This document shows positions 1 to 11,045 of a DNA stretch of 64,000 nt, one piece after another; positions within the stretch are counted from its first letter, which is position 1; the number at the start of each line of letters is the position of its first letter. Source of the DNA: Cenococcum geophilum 1.58 (taxonomy: Eukaryota > Ascomycota > Dothideomycetes > Gloniales > Gloniaceae); NCBI GenBank assembly GCA_001692895.1, contig KV748254.1, forward strand, positions 1-64,000. Reading direction: 5' to 3'. A program made the position numbers and the translations under genes. The notes under the pieces were generated by a model. The model was not told the origin of the DNA. It worked only from the letters and a program-made list of their open reading frames with translations, and ran no database searches.

Positions 1-195
1 ACTAGGTGATACGTTACCTGATACACTGGCTGATACACTGGCTGATACCATCTGATACACTAGTTGATACACTAGTTGATACACTAGTTGATACATTAGC
101 TGATACCATCTGATACACCGCGTAAAGCCGTAGGGTTCTTCCAGGGTGTCCTTATGTAATGCTTACATAAGCAACATCAGAGATCATCATTGACA
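1..195 (-). repeat. Copia-A LTR (3' LTR of copy 1, partial)
   Basis: Consists of 12-bp units of the GATACACTAGTT / GATACGTTACCT type, followed by the conserved LTR tail that contains TGCTTACATAAGCA and ends in TTGACA. The start is cut off by the window edge. The other Copia-A LTRs end at 1234, 2968 and 6225. Confidence 0.85.
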
Positions 196-398
196 TACCG
201 TATTTGTAAGAGAAGTCCATCCTCAATTGTCAGCCTTATATTGGCTAAGGCTTTTTGGTCAATTTCCCCTTTTGGGGTAACTCCTTCTTCTATAGCATTA
301 CTAAGCGATCCTTTTACAAGAAGTGATTGGACCCGAAGGCTCCAGACTTCGTAGTTAGATTGCCCAATAAGCTTTTTGATTAAGATTTTGTCTGACAT
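196..398 (-). pseudogene. Copia-A gag, N-terminal fragment
   Basis: A minus-strand frame starts at the ATG at 398 and gives about 68 residues before it runs into LTR sequence at 195. The residues KLIGQSNYEVWSLRVQSLL match the start of Copia-type gag proteins (a conserved NYxxW with a following helix). The frame is open over this stretch. It is truncated by a deletion that joins gag to the 3' LTR, so it cannot make a full Gag. Start choice: first ATG after the leader, consistent with family N-termini. Confidence 0.75.
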
Positions 399-771
399 TT
401 TATTTTTCTGCGAATAGATATTTAGAATTAAATAATAGGATTGGACAGATAAAATCGAATAATAGAATTAAGCAGATAAAATAGATTTAAGCAGATAAAA
501 TTGAATGATGGGATTTGAACAGATAGATTAAATGATACACTTAAGACTCAATCAAGATTCGATTAGGATTCAAAATAAATTCAAACAAGATTTAACTAAA
601 ATGAAATTCAAGTAAAAGTAAAATGGAGATAAAATTAACTCAAGATCTAGTTTAGATTTAATCAAAAAATTGGTCAACAATTGATTGATATTTGGTCGAG
701 GTCAGATTTTAGCGTTTTAGTCGAAAATTAATTGAGATTTGGTTAAGGTTAGAGCAGCCGGGCTCATAACC
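399..771 (-). other. Copia-A leader with half-tRNA primer-binding site
   Basis: AT-rich untranslated leader between gag and the 5' LTR on the minus strand. Immediately inside the LTR (about 754-771) the plus strand reads CCGGGCTCATAACC. That is the anticodon stem-loop sequence of initiator tRNA-Met, so the element strand carries its complement, GGTTATGAGCCCGG. This fits the copia habit of priming reverse transcription with an internally cleaved tRNA-iMet. The leader also has repeated AGATAAAAT/AGATTTAA-like words but no coding potential that I can see. Confidence 0.7.
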
Positions 772-1234
772 TGTTAATTTGCGTAAGCGGAGGTCGGAGG
801 ACGACAGGGTGAACGATATAGTGAAGTAAGTAAAGTGGATAAACTTGATGCAATTAATGATGTCTATCTACGGGGTATCGAGTCTCTATATACCTAGAAG
901 ACCCTAGTTCCGGAACGTCTACGTTCCGTCTTGTATTCTAATACGTTACCTAATACACTAGGTAATACGTTACCTAACACACTAGGTGATACATTACCTG
1001 ATACACTAGGTGATACGTTACCTAATACACTAGGTGATACGTTACCTAATACACTGGCTGATACACTAGCTAATACCATCTAATACACTAGTTGATACAC
1101 TAGTTAATACACTAGTTGATACACTAGTTGATACACTAGCTAATACCATCTAATACACCGCGTAAAGCCGTAGGGTTCTTCCAGGGTGTTCTTATATATG
1201 CTTACATAAGCAACATCAGAGATCATCATTGACA
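772..1234 (-). repeat. Copia-A LTR (5' LTR of copy 1)
   Basis: 463-bp LTR running from TGTTAATTT to ATCATTGACA, read on the plus strand. It has a unique part of about 165 bp, then about 18 tandem 12-bp units (about 938-1155), then a conserved tail of about 80 bp with TGCTTACATAAGCA. Unit number and order differ from the LTR at 2512-2968. Most differences between copies are transitions, as RIP would produce. Confidence 0.9.
938..1155. repeat. 12-bp minisatellite within Copia-A LTR
   Basis: Tandem 12-mers alternating GATACGTTACCT, GATACACTAGGT, GATACACTGGCT and GATACACTAGTT, with RIP-type variants. The same array occurs at 1-115, 2670-2890 and 5980-6150. Because 12 is a multiple of three, the arrays create spurious open frames with a four-residue repeat. 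Confidence 0.9.
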
Positions 1235-2170
1235 TTATATACTTGGTTTGCATTTTCCTATTAAAGCCATTAGATTCGGGTCATTTCGAGTCCTGGTATA
1301 AGGCGTTCCGTTTGTCTTACTATCTCCTATATAATTGCTGTGTTGTTCGCCTAGCGTCCCTTTTCTACCCTAAGGCTTATAGGAACCGCTGGGATAATAG
1401 AGATATATAATAATAGCTAGGATATAATATAAATCTAATTATATAGGGAAATATAGTAGTAGAAAACTATACTAGGCTAAACTAGGTATATAATAGGTAT
1501 ATTATATAGGTAAAACAATATAGCGCTAAATTCGTACTAGATAAATACTAGCTTATCTACTTTATAAGGAGAAAAAGTAAGTAGTGACCTAGCTTTAATA
1601 GTAAATATCTAGAGCTGCGAAGTAAAACTAGAAGTTACCCTTAAGGTCCTAGGGGTTTAGGTAGACTTTAGGTTAAGCTAGAACGAGTAATATTAATATA
1701 GGCAACTTATAGAGGAGTAGTAGTATTTTTAGTAGTATTATAAATTACTACTTTAATATAGAGACTCCCTTTTAAATATATACGCCTACTATATATATGC
1801 AGTAGTAAGGCTAATAGTGCTATACGGCTCCTAGACCTAGGGCCTAGAACTAGGCGGTAAGGTACTAGTAAAAAGCTTTTAGCGCTACTAGCTAAGCTAC
1901 AAAACATATAGAACTATAGGGGCCTATAGGAGAAATACTACACGCCGTACTAGAACGCGAAGTAGTAGTTCTACTACTAGACTTATGTATTAACTTAATA
2001 GAAGAAATATATATAAGGAACGAGATATATATATAAAGCAATAGCCCCTTAAAGGGGCGATACGCCTTAATATACTAGTTAGGAAGCCCGCTACCCTATA
2101 AAGTAATAAAAAGAGAAAAGGAAATATAGGACTACTAGCTTATTAGGTAAGAGACCCTTAGCGCTTATAC
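1235..2170. other. AT-rich RIP-degraded sequence, unassigned
   Basis: About 0.9 kb of TA-rich sequence full of TAG/CTA words. I can support no gene or recognised transposon domain here. It lies between the Copia-A LTR and the inverted-repeat arm. The first ~150 bp (1235-1390) are less AT-rich and may be part of an older insertion. Confidence 0.5.
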
Positions 2171-2511
2171 TAATAGAGCGCTATAACGGTATAGAGGATA
2201 GGAAGGTTACTAATATAAATAGAGATCTACTATACTAAGTATAAGATAAATAGATCTTAAATAGAAGCGATAAATAGAAGGAGGTAGCAAAATATAAGAC
2301 GTAGCTATAAAGAACACCATAGTTAATACTAATAAAGGCAAAATCTATAGCGCCTTTCTACTATAGATAAAGGTTCTAGGCCTAAATATTAAGCTAATAA
2401 GTATCTATATTTAAATACCTTACCTTAATATATATATAGGTGGCCTATTTAGTTAATACGCTATATATTACTAATTTTATAGCTACCGCTTAGTAAGGGA
2501 CTGGTTAATTT

Positions 2512-2968
2512 GCGTAAGCGGAGGTCAGAGGACAACAGGGGTGAACGATGTAGTGAAGTAAGTGAAGTGGAATGAACTTGATGCAATTGATGATGTCTAT
2601 CTACGGGGGATTGAGTCTCTATATACCTGGAAGACCCTAGTTCCGGAACGTCTACGTTCCGTCTCGTATTCTGATACGTTACCTGATACACTAGGTGATA
2701 CGTTACCTGACACACTAGGTAATACATTACCTGATACACTAGGTGATACGTTACCTGATATACTAGGTGATACGTTACCTGATACACTAGCTAATACACT
2801 GGCTGATACCATCTGATACACTAGTTGATACACTAGTTGATACACTAGTTGATACACTAGTTGATACACTAGCTGATACCATCTGATACACCGCGTAAAG
2901 CCGTAGGGTTCTTCTAGGGTGTTCTTATGTAACGCTTACATAAGCAACATTAGAGATCATTATTGACA
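2512..2968 (-). repeat. Copia-A LTR (3' LTR of copy 2)
   Basis: 457 bp from TGGTTAATTTGCG to TATTGACA. Just inside it the minus strand carries a polypurine-type stretch, ATGGGGGCG, next to the LTR. This marks it as the 3' LTR of a minus-strand element. It contains about 18 of the 12-bp units. Confidence 0.9.
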
Positions 2969-3049
2969 CGCCCCCATAAACAATATATTGTATTGCAATA
3001 TTTTATTTATCAATTTTGTTCATCAATTTTGTTTATTGATTTTGTTTAT

Positions 3050-5880
3050 TAATTTTATGTATTAAGTGACCCAAGAAGTAAGTTAAGTAGCCTTAATAAA
3101 AACCTTAGTCTATGGCCAAAACCCAGTGGGAATAAAAGGTCTAATTAGGAAGGAAAAGAGTGTCTGCTAATTGATTTTGTTTATCAATTTTATTTATCGA
3201 TTTTATTTATCTATTGGTAGCAAGTTCATCTGCCTGACCAAATTCTTAAAAGTAGGTCCACTTAGTGCTTTGGTAAGCATATTAGCTAGCTGTTCTTTCG
3301 TACTTATATGGCTTAGCTATATTGTATTATTTGTTACGTGTTCTCGTATAAAGTGGTATTGTATATCAATATGCTTGGTCTTGGCATGATGTTCTGGATT
3401 ATTCGCCAATTTAATTGCTGATAGGCTGTCTGTGAACAAATGGAATTTTTCTTTGTTTTCTATATTAAGCTGTTTAATAACGCTTATTAAATATAGATAT
3501 TCCTTTACAGCCTCTTTTAGGGCTATATATTCAGCTTTACAGCTAGACAGAGCAACTGTTTTTTGTAATTGACTTGCCTAGCTTATAGGGCTTCTACTAA
3601 ATGAGAAGTAGTATGCGCTAGTTGATTTTCGACCTATTATATTACCCCCCCAATCTGAATCGCAGTAACCTAAAATATAAGGTTCTGATTGTCTAGAATA
3701 GGTAATTCCTAAGGTAGGGGTGTAATTTAGGTATTTCCAAATTTGATTTAGTGCCTGGTAATGTATTTTGTTTGGATTTGACATAAATCTAGCGCAGGTA
3801 TTTACGTTGTAGGCTATGTCAGGCCTAGTCTTTGTAGACTAGGTGGTTATACCATATTCTTGGTGATTGTTTTAGGCCATATAGAGCTTTATTTAATTTA
3901 TATACCTTATTTGGTATTACAGTAACACCTTCTGGTTGTTCTATATATAGCTCCTTGTCTATATCAGTATGCGTAAACGCATTTTTAAAGTCCCATTGTA
4001 CTATTTCCCAATTATAGTAAGCTGCTAAATATAGTAGCATTTTATACACTTCTGGGCGGCAAGTATTTGCGAAGGTTTCTTTATAATCTATGCCATATTG
4101 CTGACTAAAGCCTTTTACTACCCATCTGGCTTTGTATTTGATTATTTGGTTATTTTAATCTGTTTTAATCTTATACACCCATTAAGTTTTTAGAGCCTTT
4201 CTATTGGGTGGTAGATTAACGATATTCCAGGTCTTTTGTTTTTTAAGTTGATCGATTTTTACACCCATCGCTGTTTACCAATTTGGCCAATCATGCGATT
4301 TTATAGCTTCTCTATAGGACCTTAGTTTATTTTAATTGGTTCCTAGGAGAGCTAGTTCGTCTATATCATCATCCTCTAATTCACTGGATTAATTTTGTCT
4401 AATAGATTGATTTTATCTAATATATTAATTTTGTTTAACAGATTGATTTTGTTTAATAGCTCAATTTTCTTTGATAGCTTGATTTTGTTTATTTATCTGT
4501 TCATCGTTTAAATCAAACAGACTTTCTTCGTTGACTTCTAGGTCGGCTTCTTTGCTAGTATTAAAATTATAAAACTGGTTTTCCAGTATTTTGATATCTC
4601 TAGCCCAAGTAAGCCTTTTTAAATCTATGTTATATAATCTGTAAAGATTACTTCCAAATCCAAGTAATATCGCCTTTTTAGCTCTAGGCTCTAGTTTTTT
4701 AAGTCCTTTGGCTTTATTTTTATAATACGCAATTAATCCAAATACTTTAATATTTATAATATCTGGTTTTATATTATAAAGTGCTTTATAAGGCGTCTTA
4801 AATTGCAATTAACTATATAGAGTCCTATTATATAGGTAAACTGCTATACTTACTGCTTCCCCCCAAAGGTTCTTTAGTAGTTTTGCAGTAAATAAAATAC
4901 AGCATACCTTTTCTAGTATTATTCAATTTATTCATTCTATCAACCCATTTTGTTCGTGGGTATAAGCAGCCGAATATTGCTAAACAATACCGTATGTAAA
5001 GCAGGCTCCTTTAAACCTTTTATTTACAAATTCACCCCCCTAATCTGATTTCAGGTATTATATTTTCCTTTTTAATAGATTTTCAGCTCAATTTTTAAAT
5101 TCTATGAAAGCTTCATAGGCTTCTAATTTAGATTTCAGTAATTTAAATTCTAAATATCTAGTAGCTGAATCTAAGAAGAAAATGATGTATCTTTCACTAT
5201 TTATAGTTTCAGGGGATATTGGTCCACATAAGTCAGTTACTACCTTTTCTAGGTAAACTTTTGCTTTTAGTGTAATTTCTTTATTTCGCTAACTTGTCAG
5301 CTTTAATTCTATACAAATTTCGCATTCATCTAATGGAATATTTGATTATAGACCTAGAGTCTTTTGTAGTAAAATAGGATTTATATGGCCCATTCTTTAA
5401 GTGCCAAAGTTTAATTTTATCTGCTTGTTCAAGCAAATTAATTTTGTTTGTTGGCTTAATTTTATTTATTTACTTACTTTTTAACCTTCTTAGTTTTTTC
5501 ACTAGGCAGATTGTTTTGTACTATATCTATATAGTATAGGGAGTTTCTTCCCATAGCTAAGATAAGCAGTTGTTCATTTTTGTATATATAGGCTTGACCG
5601 CCCTTAACAACAATTTTATAGCTAAGTTAATCTAGCTTACTGACAGAGATAATATTATATTAAAAATTGGGTGCATATCTGCAGTTTTCTAGTATAATTT
5701 TGTTTCCTTTGTTTACTAATTTAATATTTCCGATTCCAATATAATCAATTAATGCATCAGTTCCCCAACCAATTTTCCTATAGGAATCTTTAAAGCTTAT
5801 AAAGTATTTCTTTTTGGTTATTAGATGCTTAGTAGCTCCTGAGTCTAATACAAAATTAGCTCCTTTTTAATTTGGTTAGG
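3050..5880 (-). pseudogene. Copia-A pol relic: protease, integrase, reverse transcriptase, RNase H
   Basis: Reading leftward on the minus strand, the aspartic protease motif DSGATKHL lies near 5850. The integrase tail (KTPYKALY, then a VFGLIAYY-type stretch) is at 4808-4461. The reverse transcriptase is at 4049-3825 (WDFKNAFTHTDIDKELYIEQPEG and LNKALYGLKQSPRIWY-type motifs). The RNase H start CDSDWGGNIIGRKSTS is at about 3670, with its end near 3200. Stops and frame breaks separate the blocks, mostly at CAG/CAA-type codons turned to TAG/TAA. This is established Ty1/copia order. It is a dead copy. Confidence 0.88.
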
Positions 5881-5905
5881 GGTTTTTATTAGTAATAAGT
5901 ACCTA

Positions 5906-6225
5906 CTACGGGGGATCGAGTCTCTATATACCTGGAAGACCCTAGTTCCGGAACGTCTACGTTCCGTCTTGTATTCTAATACGTTACCTAATACACTAGG
6001 TGATACGTTACCTGACACACTAGGTAATACATTACCTGATACACTAGGTGATACGTTACCTAATACACTAGCTGATACACTGGCTGATACCATCCGATAC
6101 ACTAGTTGATACACTAGTTAATACACTAGCTGATACCATCTGATACACCGCGTAAAGCCGTAGGGTTCTTCCAGGGTGTTCTTATGTAATGCTTACATAA
6201 GCAACATCAGAGATCATCATTGACA
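5906..6225 (-). repeat. Copia-A LTR, truncated (5' LTR of copy 2)
   Basis: Starts within the LTR at CTACGGGGGATCGAG and runs to TTGACA at 6225. The missing first ~86 bp and the adjacent PBS and gag were removed by the deletion that joined pol to LTR. The 12-bp array is shorter than in the left LTR. Confidence 0.88.
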
Positions 6226-7462
6226 GGGACTAGCTATTTACTAGTATAGGCATAAATAATATTACCTAAACACTCTCTATAAGTAGAGGCCTATAGGTAA
6301 TAGTAAAATAGCTTATACGTTAAAGAATTCTTTAATAGTTTTAAATAGTATATAAGATCTAATAGGAGGATACTAAAGGATACGCCCTATGCTAGCCCCT
6401 TAAGGACTAAATACCCCCGCCTAATTATANGCGGCTTATTAGCAAATCGCTAGACCCTTCTACTACCTCCCCTTAGATCTTCTAATATATCTAAAAAGTA
6501 TAGTACGTAAGGTAGACTAAAAGATATAAAGATATANATTAGTTTAGTAAAGGTAAAACGTATAGAACTAGCTAAGAGGAAATACTTAGGTTTTTCCCCT
6601 TATAGGGCCTATTCCTATATAGAAAGGTAGAAGTATATATAGATTTAAAAAGNAACTAAATTNGGCAATAAATAGAATTAATATAATAATTATATACTTA
6701 AGCCTAAAGCTTAATATAAAGTTTTAAATCTCTTTATAAATATTTATATTAATTATATTNATTGCCTAATTTAGTCCCTATTTAGGTCTTTAAAGGCTTT
6801 TACCTTTCTATATAGAAAAAGGCCCTATAAGGGGAAAACCCTAAGTATTTCCTTTTAGCTAGTTCTATACGTTTTATCTTTACTAAACTAATATATTTAT
6901 ATATCTTTAGGTCTACCTTATATACTATACTTTTTAGGTATATTAGAAGATCTAGGGGAGGTAGTAGAAGTATCTAGTAATTTACTAGCGTACTACCTAT
7001 AGCTAGGCGGCGGTATTTAGTCTCTAAGGAGCTAAAAGGGGGCATATCCTTTAGTGTTCTCCTATTAGATCTTATATACTATTTAGAATTACTAAAGAAC
7101 TCCTTAACTTATAAGCTATTTTAATATTATTTATAGGCCCCTACTTATAGAGAGTATAAGTAATATTATTTATACCTATATTTATAAATAGCTAGTACCT
7201 TACTAAGCAGTAGCTATAGAAAAGTAGTATATAGTATACTAACTAAATAGGCTATCTATAAGTATATTAAGGTATAGTATTTAGAATATAGATACTTACT
7301 AGCTATATATTTANGCTTAAAATCTCNATCNNTANTAGNAAGGCNGCTNTAGATTTTACCTTTATTAGTCCTTTATATAGGGGGAGTATTAGTATTAACT
7401 ATAGGGTATTCTATATAGCTATGTCTTATATTTTTACTACCCCCTTCTATTATCGCTTCTAT

Positions 7463-7995
7463 CCCTCCATGAGGGCCTATCTGGTATCCGGTACACCCAG
7501 GTGACTCAGAAGAGGGTCTTAATAGGCGTGGTGCGCGCGACCTGGACGACGGCGACGCGCCGGCGACGCGACGGCAACGCGACGGCGACCGGACGGCGAC
7601 CAGACGGCTCAACGAGGTGGAAACACGGGCAAAGCTCTAGGCAGCGGAAACACAGGCCAGCTTCGACGGCCCCATGGCGTTCGACTCACAGTCGACTCAC
7701 GGTCGACTCACGGTCGACTTACAGGCGACTCACAGGAGGGTCTTAATAGGCGTGGTGCACGCAACCTGATGCATATATATGGGGGAGGCTACAGGGGAAA
7801 CACAGGCCAGTCGGACGAGGACTCGACAGTTAGAGACACAGGCCAGCTTATAAAAAGGGGGGACACAAGCTTAGTTAGTAGGAGGGGGGAGAGCAGGTCG
7901 CCCGGTGCGGGACCTGGTCTCTACGGCCCCCCTCCTACAAGACACGGTCAGCCTATTATAAGGAGACTCTTACAGGCAACGCGAAACGGGAACTA
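7463..7995 (+). other. GC-rich 5' region of LINE-1 with internal repeats
   Basis: Un-RIPed GC-rich sequence. It contains GACGGCGACGCG-type direct repeats (about 7543-7600), a run of GACTCACAGTC / GACTCACGGTC units (7682-7735), and a direct repeat of about 30 bp (AGGGTCTTAATAGGCGTGG) at about 7513 and 7740. The stretch near 7900-8200 is homologous to the 5' part of LINE-2 (about 15900-16190, opposite strand). I see no convincing coding sequence. Confidence 0.6.
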
Positions 7996-8744
7996 GTAGT
8001 ATATAGGGTGTTGCGCCCCTATATTACTACTAGCTTCCCACAGGGCGTAGTATATAGTAGCCACTACTGGCTCTAAGGACCTTATCCCTTAACTAGGCTC
8101 TAACCTTTAGTGCACCTAGTAAGCAGGCAGGATTATACCCTAGCTGGAGAGACTACTACGTGGCTTGAGAGAACGGATGCGCGTGTCGGTATATTAATAG
8201 ACGGAACCGTTCGCCTCTAGGGCGGCTCGCCGGTGAGATATACTTAAGGAGTAAACAGGAGTTACTTAGGCGGAAAAGGCAGTGGCTCGGCCTCGTCCGT
8301 AGAAGGTATACCCAACTATATTACAAGATACAGCTACGACGCCTCTATAGGATTACGTTAGTAGGCGCGAAGATAGGAGTCATAACCCCTAGAAACGGCA
8401 GCTTATGCCCACGCCGGCGGAAATAATAAAAAAGGCGTAAAACTAGAGGCTATAGAAGGCTCCTAAGCCGTACAAAAGCGTACTAACTCTAGGAGGAAAC
8501 TCTTATATAGACTACTGGGGGGTAGACTGGTACTCGGGTAATACCGTTATAAGATATCCAAAAGAACTAGTAAAATTCCCCGCAATTAGTAGTGGCAGCT
8601 AACTACTTATAGTTTGGGACCAAAGCACTAGAAAACTGGGGTAGAGGCCTAGATAAGTAGGCATATTAAACTCTACTATATTACTAGCTAATATATAACT
8701 ACCTACTAGAGCATGCTTTGCTATAGGCTACTACCCACAACTCG

Positions 8745-10590
8745 GAAGATCTATAACGACGGTTATCCTACAAAAAGAAGGCAAAGTAGATTACTTAATC
8801 CCAGAAAGCTACCGCCCTATTACCTTAGAAAACACCCTTAGCAAGATCTTAAAAAGGGTAATAGCGGAACGTATAGCAGATACGGCAAAGAAACACGCCC
8901 TACTACCACAAAGCCAAATAGGGGCAAGAAAGAACCGCTTAACACTATCAGCACTTACGCTACTCGCTACCACTATTAAATCTACATAGGCGATGCGAAA
9001 GGACTTCGTAGTATTAATACTTAGCCTAGATATTAGTGGTGCCTACAACAATGTACCCCATAAGCGTCTCCTGTATATCCTTAGGGTAAAGGGCTTCCTA
9101 GAATAGATTATACAATTTATCTAAGGGTTTATAGGCCAGAAAGAAATATTACTGGTCTTTAGCGGATACTAGAGCCCCCCTATTACAGTTACAACAGAAA
9201 TACCACAAAAATCACCCCTCTCGCCTATACTCTTCCTTTTCTTTATAAGCAACCTACTTAACTCCTTTAAGGAAGGGGCGACCTAGGGGATAGGCTTCGT
9301 TAATAACACAAACCTAATTATATACGGGCTAATAGCCGCAGAGAATTGCAGAATACTAGAGAAAGCCTATAATACTTATATAGAATAGGCAAAACGTTAT
9401 AGAGTCCAATTCTTACTAGAGAAATACCAGCTAATCTATTTTATAAGAAAACGCAACCAATCTGCAGATCTCTAGCATATAATTCGCATCTAAGGCTTTA
9501 GGGGTTAACCAGTTTAGGGCCTAAGGGTATTAGGAGTATAGGTAGATAGTAAGCTCCGGTAGAGCGTATATACGGTATAAGCGGCCCGTAAAGGCCAAGC
9601 ACAGTTTATCGCTTTATCTAGGATTGTTAACTCTATATAGGGTCCATGCTTCTAGAGGTCACGCCTACTATATACAGCAGTTGTCCGCCCAACCATAACA
9701 TATAGATCTAGTATTTAGGCCATTAGAGAAACTAAAAAGGGCCCCCCTAAATTACTCCTTAAACTACTTTAAAAGGTCTAGACAGCCTGCCTTTAGAGTA
9801 TTACAGGCGGGTACAAGCGAACGGCCATAGTACTACTTAAGAAGGAATCCAATATCCCCCCCCTATAGTTACATATTAAAGCCGCTGCAATATAAAGGAT
9901 ATAAAATAAACGCAACTCTAATATTATAAAGTATATTAAAACACGCCTAAGTAAACTATAGAGGGACCCTAGGGTGCCCTATAGGAGAATAAACCAATAA
10001 CCCCAAAGTAAGGAAGAGATATTAAAGAAACAGGTAAAGAAAGCAGAAGAAGAATAGTACCACTTTAGGGCCCAGGCCCATATAAAGGAGAAAGGAAGAC
10101 GCGTAAAAGGTTAGTAAAGACAATAGTAAGACAGAGAAAGGAGCCAAAGTAAAATATATAAGAACGCTAGGAAACCATCTACCATAATATAATACTGGTT
10201 AGACCAACGCTAGAGAGGCAAATAGGAGTTAAAGGTATAGAGGCTAACTTAGGCAAGACAAACCTAAGCTATAGCATAGTTAACGCTATAGGGGGTAAAT
10301 ACCTAAGGGCTCTAAGAAGGCCTAATAAAGGCAGAAAACATAATAGTAATACTCTTAAGAATAGGAATAATAGGACTAAAAGATTGGCTTTACTGGGTGG
10401 GTATCCTAGTAGGTAGCCTAAGATGCGAATATAGCTGGCTAAGACAGACACCAAAACACGTAATACTGCTATGCCCCCTACGCACCAATTAAGAAATAAT
10501 ACTCTTAGCAGCTGGCACAGAGAACTATAATACACTACTCTCAATATAAAAAGGCCTTAAGGCGGTCACCCAGTGGCTTATTAGTTAAAA
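8745..10590 (+). pseudogene. LINE-1 reverse transcriptase and C-terminal relic
   Basis: Conceptual translation shows non-LTR reverse transcriptase motifs in order. These are SYRPI-T-ENTLSKI-KR (about 8805-8860), an SQIGARKNR stretch (about 8910), a PQKSPLSPILFLFF motif (about 9200), and the catalytic block as IGFVNNTNLIIYG (about 9285-9330), where family members have F-[AV]-D-D. The two catalytic Asp are thus Asn-Asn, which fits G-to-A changes. Near 10,440-10,580 is the C-terminal tail (a DRHQNT-YCYAPYAPI-type block) shared with the other LINE copies. Many in-frame TAG/TAA codons make it dead. Confidence 0.82.
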
Positions 10591-11045
10591 TATGCTAAAT
10601 TAGTTCTGGGTTACAAGGGAAATAGTAATAAAAGGTAAGGGGGCGAGCAGTAGGTGCCCCCTAGTAACTCTACAGTAGTAGAGTAATAGTTTATAATACT
10701 AGCGCGTCCGTAGGCTTATTACGGTAGCAGTAGTTCCTAAGGAGGTCAAATAGTAAGGTAGTAAAGCACTATAGGCGACTCGTAGGCGCTAAGTAGGCGA
10801 GTCCTAAAAGGCGGGGAGATGGATTATAGGGTTTTCTCATTTTTCTTAAATAGAGTTTTCTCCCNATATGTAAATAAGGAGTAGTCCGCGTGGGCCCAAT
10901 AGGGATCCGAATCGGACGTTAAGCAATGAATTATTATTATTATTATTATTATCGCTTCTATTTAAGGTCTACCTATCTTGCGATAAGTATAGTAGATCTC
11001 TATCTATACTAATAGCCTCTTATCCTCTATTACTATATACTAGCA

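Larger units (their letters stand above)
1..1234 (-). mobile_element. Copia-A retrotransposon, copy 1, internally deleted, cut by the window edge
   Basis: An LTR fragment lies at 1-195 and a full LTR at 772-1234, in the same orientation. Between them are only the N-terminal part of a gag gene and its leader, both on the minus strand. The left LTR ends ATCATTGACA at 195 and abuts gag coding directly, so most of gag and all of pol are missing. This is a deletion derivative rather than a full element. The family matches the element at 2512-6225, sharing LTR ends TGTTAATTT and TTGACA and the same internal minisatellite. The left target-site duplication lies outside the window. Confidence 0.85.
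2507..6230 (-). mobile_element. Copia-A retrotransposon, copy 2, with 5-bp target duplication GGGAC
   Basis: Element 2512-6225, flanked by GGGAC at 2507-2511 and 6226-6230. The left LTR (3' LTR for this minus-strand element) is complete. The right LTR is only 5906-6225, lacking its first ~86 bp, and is fused to the protease-coding region. Gag, leader and the outer part of the 5' LTR are therefore missing. Because the target duplication is intact on both sides, the loss happened after integration. Pol domains run right to left: protease, integrase, reverse transcriptase, RNase H. Confidence 0.9.
7449..10961 (+). mobile_element. LINE-1: non-LTR retrotransposon with (TTA)n tail and target duplication
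   Basis: The body 7463-10947 is flanked by ATTATCGCTTCTAT at 7449-7462 and 10948-10961. The 3' end is AAGCAATGAA followed by a run of TTA repeats, typical of some fungal Tad-like LINEs. The 5' ~550 bp is GC-rich. The rest is RIP-degraded. At about 3.5 kb it is about half the usual length of a full Tad-type element, so ORF1 and endonuclease sequence are missing or unrecognisable. It is inserted in the right arm of the inverted repeat. Confidence 0.88.
2170..11045. repeat. Large inverted repeat (~815-bp arms) interrupted by a copia and a LINE
   Basis: The left arm is about 2170-2511 plus 6226-6700. The right arm is about 6740-7462 plus 10948-11045. Read as reverse complements, the arms match in order: AGATCTACTATAC (left) with GTATAGTAGATCT (right), ATAGAAGCGATAA with TTATCGCTTCTAT, then CTTAGTAAGG and TAGGCATAAATAATATTA with their complements. 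The two arms have equal length only after removing Copia-A copy 2 from the left and LINE-1 from the right. The palindrome is therefore older than both. The ~40-bp centre is near 6720. Divergence between arms is mostly transitions. Confidence 0.75.

Noticed and set aside
754..771. tRNA-like sequence CCGGGCTCATAACC
   Set aside because: Only the anticodon-arm part is present and it abuts an LTR; it is the primer-binding site, not a tRNA gene.
2461..2869. Open frames of 84-108 codons over the Copia-A LTR array
   Set aside because: They come from 12-bp units in frame with codons (four-residue repeats) and occur on both strands; they are LTR, not genes.
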